In this document: in pieces, positions 12,847 through 64,000 of the stretch | Layout: each line of letters starts with the position of its first letter | How positions within the stretch are numbered: position 1 is the stretch's first letter | NCBI GenBank assembly: GCA_038496675.1 | Contig: CM076669.1 | Span: 7,000,656-7,064,655, forward strand | Reading direction: 5' to 3' | Length of the DNA stretch: 64,000 nucleotides | Source: Rachycentron canadum | Taxonomy: Eukaryota; Chordata; Actinopteri; Carangiformes; Rachycentridae | Position numbers and translations under genes: made by a program | Notes under the pieces: model-generated | What the model was told of the DNA's origin: nothing | Databases searched by the model: none | The model's input: the letters and a program-made list of their open reading frames with translations, nothing else

Positions 12847-15800
12847 CTCTCTCACCCACTTCCACTGCACCAATTATGCATTAACACACATTTGCACTTA
12901 CTCAGCATTTAATTACCCCTGTGCCACACACGGACCCAAACCTTTGATAGTGGTGGGAGAGTTGCTGCACTTGTCTGTTTTGCATGCCTGTGATTTCTCC
13001 CTCTCTGCATGTGTGTGTGGGTGGTGTGTGTTTGCGTGAGTGGTCCACACTGGAAATGAAAGTTTATAAATGAGTCAGAAGAGTAGTGTGTGCAGTATGA
13101 ATGTTTATACACATATGTATAGATGTAAGGATTTACGCGTTTGTGGTCATATGTTTGTAGCTGTGTATGCGTGCGTGTGTGGGCTTTTAGGAATGTACAC
13201 ATCTGCATATAGCGCCAGTTGTGATACAGCTGAAGGTTTAGCCACAGGTGATGAGGCTTGGCGTGTCAGAGGATCTTTAAGAGAGTCAACTTTCTGTGTC
13301 TGCCAGACGTTGATGCTTCATCACAAAGTGTTATTACACAGCATTAAAACGCTGACTTGCTGTCCCAATCAGACACCTGGAGCTCGCAGCACAGGAAATA
13401 ACTCACACTCTACCAGAATAAAAAATGTCTGACACACTTTATGTGTGTGTTATGTAATTGACAGTCCAGTGAACTATCATAACTACCATTTACTCAATTT
13501 GTTCAGTTTGCGTGACTGATTCGTGCTGTATCACCGCTTTGTTTGCACATTACCCTTTTCAAAAAACAAACCATCATTTCCTTTTGAGAGTCTACTAACC
13601 CAAATTACCAAAAACATTTTGCTTAATTACTTCTAGTGATATCGGCTTTGCTCAAGATTTCTGCCTTTTTTCTAGCAGAGATGGAAGGAATTGTGAAGTG
13701 TTTCTAAAATACATCAATAAAAGTGTAACTTGAGACAATTTATAAATGTGACGACTGATGCCATTTTTTTCCATCAGCCTTTAAGAGTAGCTAAGTTTTT
13801 TTTTTTCCATTATTTTCAGACAAAGTTATGACAGCTTGTTCTTTTTTTTTTTCTCAAGTTTGTTCGCTGTAAGTACTCCCCCGTTTTCTCTTCTGCTCTG
13901 CTCTCCTCTCCCCTGAGATAAGGACCACTCATATTTCCAGTCAAGGACAGCTGATACAAGACCACGGGTGATGCTGTGTGATTCAAAAACCACATCAAAC
14001 CTCTAGCACTGGTCACTGCACAACTTGATGAGGGAGGGCGTCCCACATCTGCCTGGGGTACTGTTCTGTTTTCCCGATACAGCTGGGGCCTCCTCTTTAG
14101 CCTCACTTTCTCTGCGGCCAAAAAACATGAAAGGAACATGAAAAGCCAATGCTACCAGACTGCAGCAATTACAACAAAGTGACTGCACAAATGACCAGCA
14201 GATGAGTCACAAAGTAACAGAGCTCAATGGGGCTCCGAGGTGGTGCAGAGAGAACAGAGCAGGTGGCTGATATTTGGGCTCTCCAGAAATACAAGGTAAG
14301 TTCTCTGACTTTGCCAAACCAATTGTCCTTTTCATGAAGCTTATCTCCAAGCTTTCAGGTGGTTCAGGTTGTAGAAGATGCAAACAATTTCTTTTGCTAA
14401 TTTTCTGTGTAATTGCATCAATTATAGGTTTATTTTTACACTCAAGAATGAATTTGAAGTTGCTTATGTTATCAACCATCTTCCATTATGCCTCTTTTGT
14501 TTACAAGACATTCCTCTATTTCTCACTTTCACCATGTGTGATTTGATTATTTCTTTACTCCTTACGTAGTGATGCACAAAAAAGTGAGACTCGTGGCCGG
14601 GATACACCTGTATTTTGACAAAATATACCAAACTGCAGGAAAGAGAGAAAAAAAAAAAGAAAAGGTGAGTCCAACTAAATGAAAGCTGAGTCTGTCTGCA
14701 AAATGCGTCATTAATCCCATTTGTACAATCACTTCAAGGCCCAGGAGATATCAAGGTGGAGAAGTGATGCAACCGGGGAAGGCTATGACGGCAGGTCTTT
14801 TTATCCCCTTTAAGTGTTGCAGTATGACCTTGTTCATTATAAGCGTACTGAACCCTGTAGCGACCAGAGTCCGGGGACAGCTGCTTATTTCAGAATCAAA
14901 AGTCGATCAAGACTATCATGGAGTCAGGTTATAAAGTTCACTACGATAAAAACAAAACTGACCAACAGCCCAACTCTGAGGATATACAGAGATATATGTC
15001 TGGGTCTGTGCTATAATCAGATTCATTAACCAGAAACAACAGACTACCTGGAGCTGCTTACTGTCTGTATTCATGGCGAAAGAATGCCATACTTATTCTG
15101 TAATCTCCTTCATCGTAATCTAATATCTACGAAAACACAAGAAAGTAGGGAGTTGCATGCAGTTGACTGCTGACCCTCAGGGTACAGACTTTCTGAATAA
15201 GAGAGGCACAGTGGGGAAAAAGAAATTCTGTGGGGAAGAACAAGATATGCTAAACATATCAATCTCAACTTCCCTGTAATGAGATCCCCTTGAGCCTTAA
15301 GTATCACAAGATATTTACTACGGCGGTTGTGATTGGGTTTTGATCCTGTGCCAAAAATGCCTTTATGAGGTGTTTCACATTTAAATGAAGGGGTAAAAAC
15401 TTCATTTGGGATCAGGGCGGTTACAGACGTCCCTCCTGAGCACGAAGCCAAAATAACAACCTTTAAAATTACACAGAAGAGCCACAGGACAGGAGAAGTA
15501 GAGACAAACCACAACCTCAACCATGCCTTGGTGGTCTTATTTTTGCGCTTTGTTGTCAGTTGTAGCGCAAAATGTAGGTTTTTTTTTGCCAGCCATAACC
15601 CACAAAGTTGTTCTTTTTTCCCAACAAACATGTGCCTACTGGATCGTTTGTAGCCAGCATCTGTGCAAAAGTAGTGGTTGTCAGCTGGGTTTATCTACAG
15701 GCATGAAACAGGTTCCGTGTGGGGACAATGCTTTCTTCAGTAATCCAAAACCAGTCACACTGCCAGATCACTTCCAAAGAAAAGAGAGGAGACTGCAGAA

Positions 15801-17746
15801 ACCATATCGTCTTCATCTAACAGTGAAGAATGCAAGAGTAAGCATTAGCTGAGAAGAGGGAGAAAGAGTGTTTTGAGAGCAGTACATGCATATAAATGAA
15901 GTGGTGAGCTACAGTATGTTACCATTCCAGGTCAAGCATGTGGGATCCCATTTTATAAAGCACTTAAAGGTTCATTCTGGTGCATAAATGACATGTGACA
16001 CCGCCTCTACACTCTTTGGAAAGGCCCATTTTGGAAAAACAAATCTGGTGGTGTAATGAGAGGACTGTTAAGACTTACAAATGTAATTACTTACACAATA
16101 AACTTTTCATATTTACCCTAGAGGCCGTTTACTTATGGGACTTCAGGCCAGATATCAATCAGTGACAGAGGGACACAAGCCCAGAGACTTAGGATAACAA
16201 TCAAAAACACAACAGGAATGACCTCTTCATGTAAACCAACTGGGTCATCTTGTTGCCAGACGTGAAATCCAGAGCCCCTGGCAGGAAACCCACCGTGTGC
16301 TGTTGACATCGCAACTCATCTGTGACAGACAAGGAATAACACTTTTGCTAAGGAAGAGCTTGGGAGAAAAACAGTGGAGTCCAAGAAAGACAGGGTGCTG
16401 TCACTGGTGTTTTAAGCATAATGATAAATCTTTCATACGATATTCGCTCAAGGAAAGAGAATGCATTAACAACAGAGATTACACAACATGAAAAATATGC
16501 TGTGGTTACAAAACATAACAGACAGAACTTCCTAACTCAAAATCCAAGGGGATTAAAGAAAAGTACTATGTAATTTCTTTGCATTGCAATGTTGATAAAT
16601 CATATTTTGAACTAGTATTCAGGTTCTTCACAAATCATACTTACCTAAAATGGCAGTTTCACAAATTCTTGGTTGATGTTGTTGTAATCAATTTCTGTCA
16701 CAGGGTCTGTAAAATATGTAATTTCATATTATTGGTCTCTGTATAGTCATTCACCAGCTGTTCTACCAACAATAAAGGCCATTTTTTATTAAAAAATAAA
16801 TATTAAAGAAATTGTAATTGGTCTCATTCAAAATGTCCCCATGCACCTAAAGGATTTCAGTTTTTCTTCATGGGTTGGCACTAGGGTTAGTTTTAACGTC
16901 TATAATAAAGAGTAAAATGAGCCTGTAGTTTGTCTTTGGGGGGCAGTGAAGAATAGTGTCAGTAAGAAACTGGATTTGACCGCAGCTGGTTTCAGGTTCA
17001 AGTGTAAAACAGACTGCGCTAACGAGAAAGTCACTTACCATTTGATCAACGTGCAACAGGGAAAACAGAAATTACTGGAAATTTATGACCAGAGGCACAT
17101 TGCAGGTCGTTGTTAATGGATGTGTCCTTGAACCAAATTCAATATTGTAGAGAGATGTGGCTGGACCTACGCCTCCGTCGTTTCTTTTCCTGGACATTGT
17201 TGATTTTGGCTGGATGACAGTTTTTGATGTTGGCTAGACACTGGGAGAGCAGACTCAGGGTGCTTCCTTCTCATTCTCACACACATTTGGATGGGAAATG
17301 TGTGTTGGCAATGTGACAGAAGTTAGTAACAGAAATCTGATCCATTGTGGACATTTTGCAAGAAGAAGGAAGATCAGCCAGAACTCTAAACGCAATGCAA
17401 CAGATAATAATCATAAACTTTTATTGTGAATATACCTTATTTGCACATACACATTTGTCCTCCCCAGGATTATAAACATTGCTCTTCTTTCTTTTTGTTG
17501 AGAACATAATTTTTATACAAATTTTTACATGACTGATTCTTGAGAATCAAGTTCCACTAAAGTGTAACATATTAAAGCACAATCGAGGGAGAGTGACAGA
17601 GAGGCCCACCAAGACATGATCCCAAAGCTGGTGAGGGATGACATGGTGGACGTCTTTATCAAGTGCCTGCCTTAAACCCAAAGGCAGGTAAAAACTGACT
17701 GACAGGTCTGCCAATTGTCTGCCGGAGGGTTCCAGCAAGGTAAAAG

Positions 17747-17750
<4 letters not shown>
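12847..17750. other. intergenic, no gene seen
   Basis: No exon recognised. A 173-codon minus frame at 15,110-15,631 and an overlapping plus frame from 15,523 have no recognisable protein and no splice support, so I do not call them genes. Confidence 0.45.

Positions 17751-17802
<52 letters not shown>
17751..17802. repeat. (CA)n microsatellite
   Basis: About 26 CA units, followed by A-rich sequence to about 17,829. Confidence 0.98.
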
Positions 17803-17806
<4 letters not shown>

Positions 17807-20261
17807 AAAACAACCAAAAAAAAAAAAAACGCACACATTAAGCAATCCTCAAGATTCCAGAAATAAAAAGGCCAACCCACACAATCCATACAGAGAGCAC
17901 CAACAGAATCAAAAACACTTCATATCACATTGAGAGTATATTATTCCTGAGGTGACAGCATCTGATTTTAGCACTTAAAGAGTAGAATGGAACATGTGGA
18001 CGACTACGAAGTTCATGTTCCTTCTTCAGTGTTTTCTAAAAGGGCCTGGATGGAGCATTTTAGATGGTGTGTATTTTCACTTATTTCATATGATTTTCTG
18101 CACAAAATGACCATGCCAGAGCTTTAGCCTGTTTTACCTTCTAGATAAAAAACTACTATTCTTTATAGTCTAGTAGTCGTCAGGTTTCCACTCATTTCCA
18201 TACAGTATAATATTCATTCGACGGTTTTTGGATGTTGTCAACTGCTATTTGATTCTGCATATTTACACGTTTCCAGTAAAAACACAAATCTTAAGTGGGA
18301 TTTGTCATGGATATTGATTGGTGATTATGCCTTCAATGAAGTTTAAAGGCCCCATGAAATGAAATAAATTCCCAGTTTTAACCCTGTGTTTTCATTGTTC
18401 ATTGTACTTATGTACAAAATAGATTTAAAAAAGAACATTTTTACATCAGAATCCCTGTCTTCACATTTGCTGTGAAACTGTTTTAAAGGTTTAATGATTC
18501 ATCCTGTTCACTAATTCTCAACAAAATGCTTTGCCCCGTTGGGATAAATCATCTGCATTGCAGGCTTGGCTTTGAATCTCAGCTCAAATATACACTGTGG
18601 TTTTTGTCTATTTCATTCCTGACCTCCACAGGCGCAGTTCAAAGTGGCAAGAAGCCCTCAACAAGAGAGTGACAGGTCTCTCCCCGGTTTCCTTCCTTTA
18701 CGCGTAAACATGAAGAATCAAATCGCACTGTGATGTCTGTTTCCTGAGGACTTTAAATTGAGATTGATTTGAATATTCTGCATCGACTCTCAAATACAGA
18801 ATAGCTTAACATGAGTAATGAGAAAATAAATTCAGCTTTCAGGTTCACTGTGACGTATAGCAATCAAATAACTTTCAATAATGTTATTTGATCACCATAC
18901 TGTACACAAATGAATGGAAACTGATCCAAGCTAGGAACAAGATTAACAATAATCAGCCACGCTAGCAGTCTAAGAGCCTTGAGCTAAATGCTAACATTAT
19001 ATGCTAAGAGGCTCACAATAACAGTGGCAACATGCTGATGTCAGCAAGTGTACACTTGAGCATAAAACACTAGTGGTGAGTATTTATGGTTTGAAGTTTA
19101 TGGGATAAAACTTGCTAAATCACTGGAATGGTCCTTAAATTTCATATTGAATCACACATGGCTTGAACCAATCAGACAGATTGAGAGTAGTGCATTCAAA
19201 CCTCACACTGGCCAATCATACTCCTTTTCCCTGTTCCAATCAGACCAGAGCGGAGCCAAATGCTGTCTCCCCAAGAGAAAGGCAGTAATAGCTGATCATA
19301 CCTTATCATATCATGAATAAATACCTGACACCCAGGATATTATGCTTCCCAACATCACACACTAAAGCAGGAGCACAGTGAATATGTTGTTTTTTTCTTT
19401 TTTCTTTTTTAAACAAAGTATCAGCCACTACCATGCAGCACAGGGAAACAGTTTATGAGACTTGCATCTTGCCTTGGTAACGTTGCATAAATGTTATATT
19501 AGGATAATAGGTTTCTCCACAAGAGAATAAGAGAGTCCTATATGGCACTTGATCTTCTTGAGTGTTAGTGAATGTAAAAGGACCATAAATACCATTGTTA
19601 GCTTTACCACATTGTTTTAGTAGAAAGGTTATAGTTAAAGATGGAGTAAAAAGTGCACAACAGACCACATGTTAAGTTACTGATGATGATGATGGAGGCA
19701 GTTCGATGATGGCTGATGGTGGAGCTTTGCCACAAGATAAAAGTGAGCGACCATTTCTTGATCTGACTTGGAGGAATGCACACAATCATAAAAAATGACA
19801 TGATCCACTGTGATGCAAAAGAATTATGAAGCGGGTGAGAGACAAATGTCAGTAGTTATACGGTTTTCACGTTCCCACAGAATAAGTAGTTTCCTGCAAA
19901 CGTGTCAGTGTTTATTTGTTATACACTTAGAAAAGATACACTCCCTGGTTTGTCTCAGTGGTGCTCAGAACTAAGTGTCCTCAAAAACCACCAAATTACC
20001 ACTTCTGTTGATGTTGTGAATTCCAACCAGATGCAACTTTCAGCGCAACCTTACAATATCTGATATTAACAGTTACCTTAACATGATGGTTACTGTTCTG
20101 GCAGGTCTCAGTGAACTGATGAGGCATAAAACAGAACCCACAGTACAAGAAAAGTGTGTGTGAAACCTTTGGAATAACCAATTATTAGGTGCCCTGAAGC
20201 TAAGATCACACATAGAATTCCTGTGTTTAATGACTTTGTTGAACACACCCATTAAGTATTC
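17803..20261. other. intergenic with repeat fragments
   Basis: No gene. A stretch starting near 18,343 (TTAAAGGCCCCATGAAATGA) resembles the start of a dispersed fish repeat. Another fragment at 18,978-19,075 matches the family seen at 54.6-56.5 kb. Confidence 0.4.
18978..19075. repeat. fragment of dispersed repeat family C
   Basis: Reads GAGCTAAATGCTAACATTAT and continues with ATGCTAA and CAACATGCTGATGT motifs typical of a repeat widespread in teleost genomes; the tandem copies at 54.6-56.5 kb belong to the same family. Short and diverged. Confidence 0.5.
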
Positions 20262-21317
20262 ACAATGCTATTGGAAAAAGTAAGTGAACCCATGGATTTA
20301 GCAAGTGGTTGAACCTGCTCTGGCAGCAATAATCCCAAACAAGCTCCCCCAGTAGCTGCAGGTCAGGCCTGCACAGTGTTCAGGAGGAATTCTGGACCTT
20401 TCTTCCTACAGAGCTGCTTCAGCTCAGCCATAATCTTACTACGGTCGTCCGGGCAGCTCTCCTGGGGTCATTCTACAGCATTTCTACTGGGTTAAGGTCT
20501 GCACACTTGACTGCCCACTCCCCCAGCAGGTGGATTTTATTTGTTTGAAATGATTTTGAAGTAGATTAATTTGATGTTTAGGGTCATTGTCCTGCTGCAT
20601 CTCCAGGCATGGAGGCAGCAAAATGGGATGGCATTTTTGTGTTGGCATGCAGTGCCTTATTTTATTACACCATACACAGTGCAGCACACAAACAATTCAA
20701 CCTTAGTTTCATCAGTCTGCAAAACACTTCCACAGCAGTGCTGTGCAGTGTCAAGCTACTCTTTGGCTAAATTCGGGTGCAGTGATGTTATTTTGGAAAG
20801 CAACATCTTCCCCCATTTAGTTGGACAAATATGCTCCACGCAGCCATGCGCCATGATTTGTATATGGCAGACTCATTATCAACAAAGATATTAACCAGGA
20901 GTCCTTTAAGCCTTGAGCTGCATTGTGTCTTTTCTTGGGAAAGTATCCACAAAACTAAATAATTTCCATTTACAGATAGTTTGACAATGGACAGATGAAT
21001 ATCTCAATTTCAATCCTCTTAATCTCAAGTCCTCTGAGGTTAATTTCAGCAGATGTTTCTTGCAATCTTAAGTCGAAGTGGCTCTAACACAGTCTTGTTT
21101 CATTGATTGGCTTTTGTTAAAGCCATCAGCTGAGGGGTTCACACGCTGTGAATGTTTGATCAAAATTATCAATATAGACAAGACCATTACAATGATTTAT
21201 ATTATTACTTAAAACAGATTGTCTTTGTTAATAATTTAAGATCAGGCCACATTTCAATACAAATTTACAAACAAATGCAAGTAACTAAGGGATCACTTAC
21301 TTTTTCTCACCACTGTG
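20262..21317 (-). mobile_element. Tc1/mariner-type DNA transposon relic
   Basis: The left end reads ACAATGCTATTGGAAAAAGT and continues AAGTGAACCC. The right end, on the opposite strand, reads ACAGTGGTGAGAAAAAGTAA then GTGATCCC, so the two ends are terminal inverted repeats of about 28 bases. The body, read on the minus strand, corresponds to a fish Tc1-type transposase gene, recognisable by GGTCATTGTCCTGCTGCATC and the neighbouring stretches on the plus strand. No long open frame remains (longest about 107 codons, in the wrong sense), and the element is about 1.06 kb with internal loss, so it is inactive. A TA dinucleotide lies just outside the right end. Confidence 0.85.
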
Positions 21318-21599
21318 TATATTAATCATTAAAACCCATGACAGTCAATTCATAACTTCATCCAGCAGACACCTACATCATGATCAAATTATAATATTAC
21401 TCACTGACAGCAGTGCCCAACAAGTGCAGCTGGTTTAAGTAAAAATCACATTTTTATATGAAGGATTTAAAGCTTGTTTTGTAAATAATCGCAACCAAGT
21501 TGTCTGTCTGACATCATTTCCTGTCCAATTGCATCATTGTGTTTTGTTGAAGATATTGTGTGAGTATATGAATGAACCAAATTACCCACTACATTATCA

Positions 21600-23445
21600 T
21601 GACAGATTTATATTTTCATTCTGACGTGAATAAAATGTTTTATTTTTCTAGCTTAATCTCTACTGACATTTAGAAATATGTTGGCATGTAACTGCTTCAA
21701 GAGTTGAGTTTTGGTCCTGTGTAATCTGTTGTTATTTCTTATTTTGGCAGATTTATTTTGCAGAGCAGCAGTTGTTTGGCTGTTTAGTATGTTGTAGTTA
21801 TGTAACTGTCCTGCCCCCTTGCAAACAAGATGACACAATTTCACAAAAATCACAGTAAATTATCTGCAAATTTTCTTGCTACGTTAGGTACAGTTTGTTC
21901 TATATGTGTCACCGAAGATACACAAAATGAAACAAGATGAAATCATATTGGGGAAAATGAAATGGAGCAAAAGAGAGAATCATACGCATGAACTGCCCGC
22001 TACTGTGTAGTGATTTCTACTTGGCGATATCACACCACAAGATAATGAACTGCAAGAGGGACTTTAACTACCACATAGAGATAGAGGCTGTTCTTGAGCC
22101 AGAAGGTCAACCGGCGAAGACAAATAACAGCTGCACTTTGAACTGCAGTGCAGATAGTAGTCATTTAATTTAAAAAGTGACAGCAGTGAATACAAACGCA
22201 CTTCACTTCCTTTTGTTGAACAAAATGTCAAGTACAAACGTTCATAAAACCCTCAATTATCTTCTTTAGTAGTGTCAATAAAACAAACAGTAGCATGCCG
22301 CCCTGATTCTTCAATAGTCAAATAAATAAATACTACACCTCTCTCCATTCAGTAGCCACAGTCTACAAAGCTAAAGGGTTTGTCTGAGTCACACAGTCCA
22401 CATGGCACTAGAGATTTTGTCCACTGCGCACACACAGGACACCAACCAAGCTCACCCTGATTGGATCATGTGTGCTATGGCAACAAAGTTTGCACTGGAG
22501 TGATCCAACACCAAGGTGGGAAATCCAGATACATTTGCCACACCTGAACAGGGCTGATGGTTAGATGCTTCAGCTACATAGTTAAAATCCAGACACTTAA
22601 CAGCAGGCGTTCTGTGGCGACCGATGGGTTGGTTTCTGTGCATAAACATAACAATGAACATAATTTCCACACTGCAAATACAGTATATGATAAGAACACC
22701 AGGCGAAAGTGAAGCCAATGCCATTAAGAGGCATTGAGAAAATGTTCTGGGTGGTGCAAAAATCAGACAGAGACAACATTATATCATCAGCAACCCAACT
22801 GAGGCAAATGAAGGGCAAAAGCTTGTGATGTAACAATCTGGCACCTCTTACTGCAATCTTAGCCAAATTTGCAACCACAAAACAATTAATACCTAAAAAC
22901 TAGCCACTGCAAATCAATTCAAAATAAATTGTACGCTTGCAAAGAGCAGCTGTGATTCTGGCAGTGGTGAATATAACTGCTCAACATGTTCAATAAATAG
23001 CAAGTCCCTCCCATCTTGATTTCAATCCCTCTGATACTATAAGGCAGTCCGATCTCCCTAATCAGTGACATCAAGCCAGAGAAAGTTCGGAGGTTGCCAA
23101 TCAAAATTAATCTCTGGATTCTTCTAATCTCAGCTGGCGGGGACCATTGAAGGGATGAAGGTTAACCGTGGGTTGAGGTCTTTCTTATTGTTCAAACCAA
23201 TGTGTTCTGATAGGCGTTTCTTTCGTCGGTTGTATCCTTGCACTTTGAGAAACCCATGGAAATGAAGGTATCAAAGAAAAAAGAAACTGGCAGAATGTGT
23301 TGCTCACATTTTTTTTTTTTTTGCTTATTTCTCATAAGCACTTTTCATTGGACGTTCATCATTTCGGTGGCAGCGTTGCATGCTGGTTGCCATGTTGGAG
23401 ATATGGAGGGAGGGCAATAGAGGGTGTAATCAAGTTGTTCAGAGG
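21600..23445 (-). other. likely 3' UTR / downstream flank of cacna2d1
   Basis: No coding signal follows the stop codon. The first canonical AATAAA on the minus strand that I found downstream of the stop is at 21,639-21,644, which would give a 3' UTR of about 1.8 kb. The extent is inferred, not shown. Confidence 0.3.
21639..21644 (-). terminator. candidate polyadenylation signal for cacna2d1
   Basis: AATAAA on the minus strand, the first seen downstream of the cacna2d1 stop codon. A single hexamer is weak evidence. Confidence 0.25.
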
Positions 23446-61261
<37,816 letters not shown>

Positions 61262-64000
61262 CTGAGAGAAGAGATATACACAACGTTAACCATGTTTTAC
61301 ATTCCTATTAAAAAAAAAAAACAAAAAACTGTCTCTAAGGCTGTGACGTCACGGTCAACTTCATAAAAGCAGCATTGGCACCAACTTTCACTTTGTCCAA
61401 GGAAGACATTTGCATTAGTTGATTTAGAAAGTCATAGAAAAGGCTATTTAATAAATTGTTGTCAGTGCATCTAACCCTATGGAAGCTTTAAGAGGGGGCT
61501 GCTGATGTAACAATGGTGTGTTCAAAGGAAAATACCTAAATCCCTCCCAGCTCCTACTGGTATGAATTAGGCCTCTACTTTGACACAATACTGCGCTAAA
61601 ATTAGAGCTCCAGCTATTCCATCTTTTCCCAGATCTGGTCCTAATGACTAGGTTAATGGGTTTATAATGGGCCCAGCTTTTAATCTCTACCTGGTCCAGA
61701 AATCCACTGTACTATTAATTTCCCTTGGGAAATATCAAATCCAGCTCTTTGCTGCTTATGTGTATGGGCACATAAGGGTTTTGTGTCGGGAGGAAGATCA
61801 GATGGAGGCACAGGAGTAAATTAATTTATGAAATGAGAGAAGGAGGGAGGTGAAACAATGAATTATTGAATTAATTCTGCTGTGAAATTAACAAGACAGT
61901 CACTAGAATCAGAGGGGCAGAACAAAGTCTGATTGTAATTCACATGCTGCGATATCACTCGTAGCTTTTGGGTGCAAAATCCTTTCCCTCTCTTTGCCAT
62001 TTTGGAATCTCTCATCCAAAATCTCTCCAGTCTTATACCAGTTAGTTAATATTATTGTATCTTCAAAAAAAAATCAAGCACACATGACTGATCTGATTAA
62101 ATAACCAGAGAGACACCGGTCTAATGGTTGTGGATAACACAAGCAAACTTATGCTATCTTTTAAAAAGGACAACCCCTCCCTCACCCTCACATAATCAAT
62201 TGGCACTGAGGCAACATCTTGATAACAAAGCCTCCCCTCCTGCAGATCTGGCTTCACATCACTCGTTACGCCTGTACACCGCGCTGTCCCATGCTGCCTG
62301 CCGGGTGGGCTGACACTCCAGCGGCCTGAAACACGGTTACTTCGGCAGCCTCTCGGTTGTGTCTCATTAGGGTGGGTATTTTGCAGCGGCTGTCACAGAC
62401 GGTGGGACCTCGCGGGCAGCAGAAGAGCAAAGGTGAAACAGAGTGTGTGCATGTGTCTGCGTGGTTATGGCAGGGGAGGAAGCCTTTACTGCACTGCGAA
62501 TATGAAACCCCTCTATGCGTGTCCGCGAGAACGCATTTGTCACTTGAGGTAAAAAAAAATAATTGGGCTACATTTATATGACATTTCTGGTATACGTCCT
62601 CCGAGTTGGCCAGTTGCCCTGCCATCGCTGCGTTTAGACCTTTATGTTTGTGACTCTTCATGCATCCACACATAAGCATTTGTAGTTTTTGAGTAAAAGT
62701 GGTCACGACAGTTGGGTAGTGGTGGTCTTTTTAAGGCACACACAATGCCTTTGCAGATTTGGTTTCCAGTTGCCGGTGACCACAAAGCAGCATCAACTTA
62801 ATGGGAATATACTGCTGGTTTCCAGTCAGGTCACCATTGGTGCAAAGAAACATATGGGTGTGTGTTTCAATCAATCTACTAAACTACTTATCTGACCCTG
62901 TGGTTACAAACCCATCAATGTTGATTTACTCTGGAAGCCTATTCAAGCTCAAAGCATCATCGAAAGGATGAAATACGATAAGACTGAAGCTAAAGCTGTT
63001 GACGTGTTGCGTTTACTACACTTGGAAATAAGCAGTGAAAAGCTGTTAGACATAATCACGTAATTTCTGAATCTGCAGAATAATTATTCCAATCAATTCT
63101 GCAGCTACAGATGTATAGAAGAAGACAATGGTTATACAGCAGCACATTCACTCAGCTGCACCTGCACTTACTGTTCCATTCAGTTTACTTTTGTTTATCT
63201 AACTAATTTCACTGCAAGTGGACCATTAAAAGAGACCTGCTTGACCCGTCTTTGACTCCTGTTGGCCAAAAGTTACACCTGCCAGGATGAATTCCCATCA
63301 ACTACACACTTGCGCAACCACAAAAAAAAAAAAAAAAAAAACAGGCATTCATTAATGAGGATCCCTGGAGCCGATCGAGTGGGTCACAGAGTCAAAGGTG
63401 AGCAGCTGTTGCAGTTTCTTCCACTTTGTATCTGCTCTTTTATGTTAAATTCACAGCATGGTCATGCAACAGCTTTGAGTGGTGTCATAGGTGCCACGTG
63501 AACACATGTCAGAAAAACGTGTTCAAAAGTGATGTAAGTAACGAGAATAAATAAATAAAAATATGGACTAGGCTAATGAGCTGGCATAAAATTTTATGAT
63601 GTCAGCAAGCTGCTATAGAATGACTAATGAGTGCATACTGCTGAGGTGCAGATAATGAAGATGATCTGGGCCTGGTTCATGCTGTGCAGCTTCAGCCTGG
63701 CTGAGAGTAGAGAATCAGCCAGTAGCTCCAGTTCCTGTTGCTGGTAAGAGCAAAACCTTAACACGTGCAGTTGCGGGGCCAGTAAAAGGCACATGTACTA
63801 CAAATATGAAGCATGAAGAGGATGCAGAGTAGAGAGGAAAGTAGAGAGAAAATTACAATGAGTAAGTGAGAAAAAAAAATGTTTGAAAAGCTTTAAGTGA
63901 CCACTTTATAGCAACTCTCATAAATCCACTGTATCCACACACTCAGACTGCGCGTGTTTGTCTTCTGTTTGGAGAAAATGAATCATGTCCTTCATAATGC
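61262..64000 (-). other. 5' intron of cacna2d1, no upstream exon found
   Basis: I searched the minus strand for the preceding family segment (DIEKLLSNRSKALV region) and did not find it. An A run lies at 63,321-63,340. The gene must continue beyond the window. Confidence 0.6.
61480..61930. promoter_or_regulatory. second candidate regulatory block
   Basis: Just upstream of the first visible exon, in the next intron. Non-repetitive, with dense TAAT cores and a short palindromic TTTCCCTTGGGAAA near 61,722. Inference only. Confidence 0.22.

Noticed and set aside
15110..15631. 173-codon open frame on the minus strand, with an overlapping plus frame from 15,523 that has a signal-like start
   Set aside because: No recognisable protein motif, no splice support, in repeat-rich intergenic DNA; two overlapping antisense frames of this size can arise by chance in 64 kb.
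17395..17430. Minus-strand AATAAA near 17.4 kb as the end of a very long cacna2d1 3' UTR
   Set aside because: It would need a 6-kb UTR running through a Tc1 relic; a nearer signal exists at 21,639.
62192..62239. Exon-like 48-base open stretch on the minus strand with consensus splice sites (EGRLCYQDVASVPIDY)
   Set aside because: It does not match the family segment expected before exon 61,202-61,261; probably a chance pair of splice motifs.

Overview
This is vertebrate genomic DNA, most likely from a ray-finned fish of the percomorph type. It holds small exons with GT-AG introns, long dinucleotide tracts, a decayed Tc1-type transposon and several dispersed repeat families that I recognise from teleost genomes. 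There is no prokaryotic-style gene packing, and almost every long open frame is a chance frame or lies on a microsatellite.

The main content is one split gene on the minus strand, cacna2d1, which encodes the alpha2/delta-1 auxiliary subunit of voltage-gated calcium channels. I could place 31 coding exons between 61,261 (most upstream seen) and the stop codon at 23,446-23,448. Every junction joins in frame except one. The exons encode, in order, part of the VWA-N region, the arginine-triplet motif tied to gabapentinoid binding, the VWA domain with its metal site, the Cache region, the alpha2/delta cleavage region, the cysteine-rich delta peptide and the C-terminal hydrophobic GPI-anchoring tail. 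The signal peptide and the first roughly 125 residues lie beyond the right edge.

The clearest anomaly is between 34,628 and 35,153. The exons on either side do not join in frame, and about 95 residues conserved in the family are missing. The only place for them is a 526-bp intron that carries a CA repeat broken by two unknown bases. A collapsed assembly gap is the best explanation.

Left of the gene, about 20 kb has no recognisable coding sequence. It holds microsatellites, a full-length foldback element (12.0-12.85 kb) and a Tc1/mariner relic (20.26-21.32 kb). At 3,313-3,376, also on the minus strand, is a short exon that reads as a signal peptide and ends in phase 1 at a good donor. In mammals HGF lies downstream of CACNA2D1 on the same strand, so this is a candidate first exon of hgf, on synteny and phase only.

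Introns of the gene hold more repeats, including a degenerate 0.9-kb tandem duplication at 54.6-56.5 kb, and AT-rich non-repetitive blocks around 60.4-61.9 kb that look like regulatory candidates. I found no undescribed biological system.
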